NCBI GenBank assembly: GCA_025964985.1
Contig: JAOPXU010000412.1
Coordinates: 18,615-82,614 of the forward strand
Direction of reading: 5' to 3'
Length of the DNA: 64,000 nucleotides
Origin: Nocardioides sp.
GTDB lineage: Bacteria; Actinomycetota; Actinomycetes; Propionibacteriales; Nocardioidaceae
Position numbers and translations under genes: made by a program. Under the pieces are notes generated by a model that was not told where the DNA came from, did no database searches, and saw only the letters and a list, made by a program, of their open reading frames with translations. Below are positions 62,726 through 64,000 of this stretch, piece by piece; position 1 is the stretch's first letter; every line of letters starts with the position of its first letter.

Positions 62726-62860
62726 GGTCCTCGATCCTCACGCCTCGGTCTCGGACGGCCGCAGGTAGGCGGCACGACAGCGCGAGACCGTCGCGCCGAC
62801 GATAGCGGCGCACGCGCCCGGTCGGGGCGAGATCACCGAACGCCCGGACGGCGTCGGGTC

Positions 62861-63991
62861 TCACATCAGGGTGACGGCGAGCAGCGCGATGTCGTCGTCG
62901 CGCACCCCGTGGTCCATCGCGGCGAGCACGTGGTCGCACAGGTCCTCGACACCCTCAGGAGCCGCTCCGAGCGCCTCCACCAGGCGGTCCGCCGAGGTGC
63001 GGAGGGTCTCACTGCGCCGCTCGATGAGCCCGTCGGTGTAGCCGAGGATCGTCGTCCCCCGCGGCACGAGGACCTCGTGCTGGGTGCGGGTGGCCTCGTG
63101 CAGGCCGAGGAGGACGTCGTTGTGCTGCACCGGGAGCATCTCGACGGTCCCGTCGGGGGCGCGGAGGACGAGCGGGGGGTGGCCAGCGCCGGTCCAGGTG
63201 AGCCGCCAGCCGCCGTCGTGCGGGACGGCGTGCGCGAACACGGCGGTGGCGATGGTCGGCATCCCGAGACCGAGCATGAGGCGGTCGACCTTCTCGAGCA
63301 CCGCGGCCGGTGAGGCGAAGTCGTCGAAGGCGGCGGCGCGCAGCAGTCCCTTGAGGTGGCCCATGGCGGCGGCGGCCAGGATGTCGTGTCCGGAGACGTC
63401 GCCGATGGCGATGCCGATGCCGGCGTCGTGGAAGTCGAGGAGCTCGTAGAAGTCGCCGCCGATCTCGGCGCTGGTCTCGTTGGCGAGGTAGCGCGCCGCG
63501 GACGAGATGCCCTCGATGTGCGGGAGGTCGGGCAGCAGGCTGCGCTGCAGGACCTCGGCGATGTGGGCCTGCGCCTGGTAGAGGCTGGCGTTCTCGAGGA
63601 TGGTGCCGGCGCGGCGGCCCAGGTCGAGGGCCAGCTCGACGTCGGTCTCGCTGAACGGACGGCGCCCGGTGCTGCGCACGAGCACCAGCACGTCGTGGAC
63701 CTCCAGGCGGCCGCTGAGCCCGACGATGAGTGCCTGCTGGCCGTCGAGGGCACGGATGTGACCGGCGACGAGCGGGTTGCTGAGGTAGGCCGCGTCGAGG
63801 TCGGCGGCAGCAGGGTCGGAGGTGCCGATCAGCCGGACCTGGTGCCCGCCCAGCAGCGAGTCGACCAGCTCCTCCTGCTCCAGGACGTTGGGGAGGTCCG
63901 CGACCAGGGCGTCCACCTCGCCCTGGCGGGCACGGTGACGGTGGCGGCCGACCATGTGCTCCGCGCCTCCGCTGCCGGCGGGCAGCAGCAC
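62861..63991 (-). CDS. GAF-SpoIIE (PP2C-type) phosphatase; N-terminus possibly beyond window
   Basis: SAEIGGDFYELLDFHDAGIGIAIGDVSGHDILAAAAMGHLKGLLRAAAF...WTGAGHPPLVLR...ILGYTDGLIERR. Confidence 0.88.
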   Translation of the reverse strand: MLLPAGSGGAEHMVGRHRHRARQGEVDALVADLPNVLEQEELVDSLLGGHQVRLIGTSDPAAADLDAAYLSNPLVAGHIRALDGQQALIVGLSGRLEVHDVLVLVRSTGRRPFSETDVELALDLGRRAGTILENASLYQAQAHIAEVLQRSLLPDLPHIEGISSAARYLANETSAEIGGDFYELLDFHDAGIGIAIGDVSGHDILAAAAMGHLKGLLRAAAFDDFASPAAVLEKVDRLMLGLGMPTIATAVFAHAVPHDGGWRLTWTGAGHPPLVLRAPDGTVEMLPVQHNDVLLGLHEATRTQHEVLVPRGTTILGYTDGLIERRSETLRTSADRLVEALGAAPEGVEDLCDHVLAAMDHGVRDDDIALLAVTLM

Positions 63992-64000
63992 CGCCCAGTC

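Noticed and set aside
60626-63313. 895-aa plus-strand ORF
   Set aside because: Antisense across both SpoIIE phosphatases; no recognisable domains.

Overview
High-GC actinobacterial chromosome segment, resembling Nocardioides or a relative by protein character; taxonomy is inferred. The core (about 10-49 kb) reads as a DevR/DosR-type dormancy (hypoxia) supercluster. It contains a DosR-like response regulator, a DosS/DosT-like GAF-GAF histidine kinase, several universal stress proteins (one with four USP domains), a CBS-domain protein, an acyl-CoA ligase interrupted by an in-frame TGA, a WS/DGAT wax-ester/TAG synthase, cytochrome bd (cydA, cydB, fused cydDC), an adh-hypothetical-SulP operon, a complete arginine deiminase operon (antiporter, ADI, OTC, carbamate kinase) fused to an ABC/FtsX-type exporter, a P-type ATPase, phosphoketolase, two pyridoxamine-oxidase-fold proteins, a flavodoxin-like protein and an Rv2004c-like APH/AAA fusion. 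By eye I find 13 copies of a 14-bp palindrome, consensus GGGCC(G/C)(A/T)(A/T)GGTCCC, almost all in intergenic promoter positions of these operons and often between divergent genes; this is the main discovery candidate. Other items: a ~130-bp diverged repeat at 5.7 and 53.1 kb, the left copy abutting a tRNA-Arg(ACG) 3'-half; truncated or decayed gene duplicates (5.3 kb vs 56.3 kb; 22.7 kb vs 48.3 kb); an M4 metallopeptidase and a zinc-ribbon-flanked PrsW-like protease at the left; and a sensory/phosphatase region at the right (GAF-ANTAR, GAF-HisKA, two GAF-SpoIIE phosphatases). No rRNA, CRISPR array, integrase or transposase was recognised. All calls come from reading the sequence; no searches were run.
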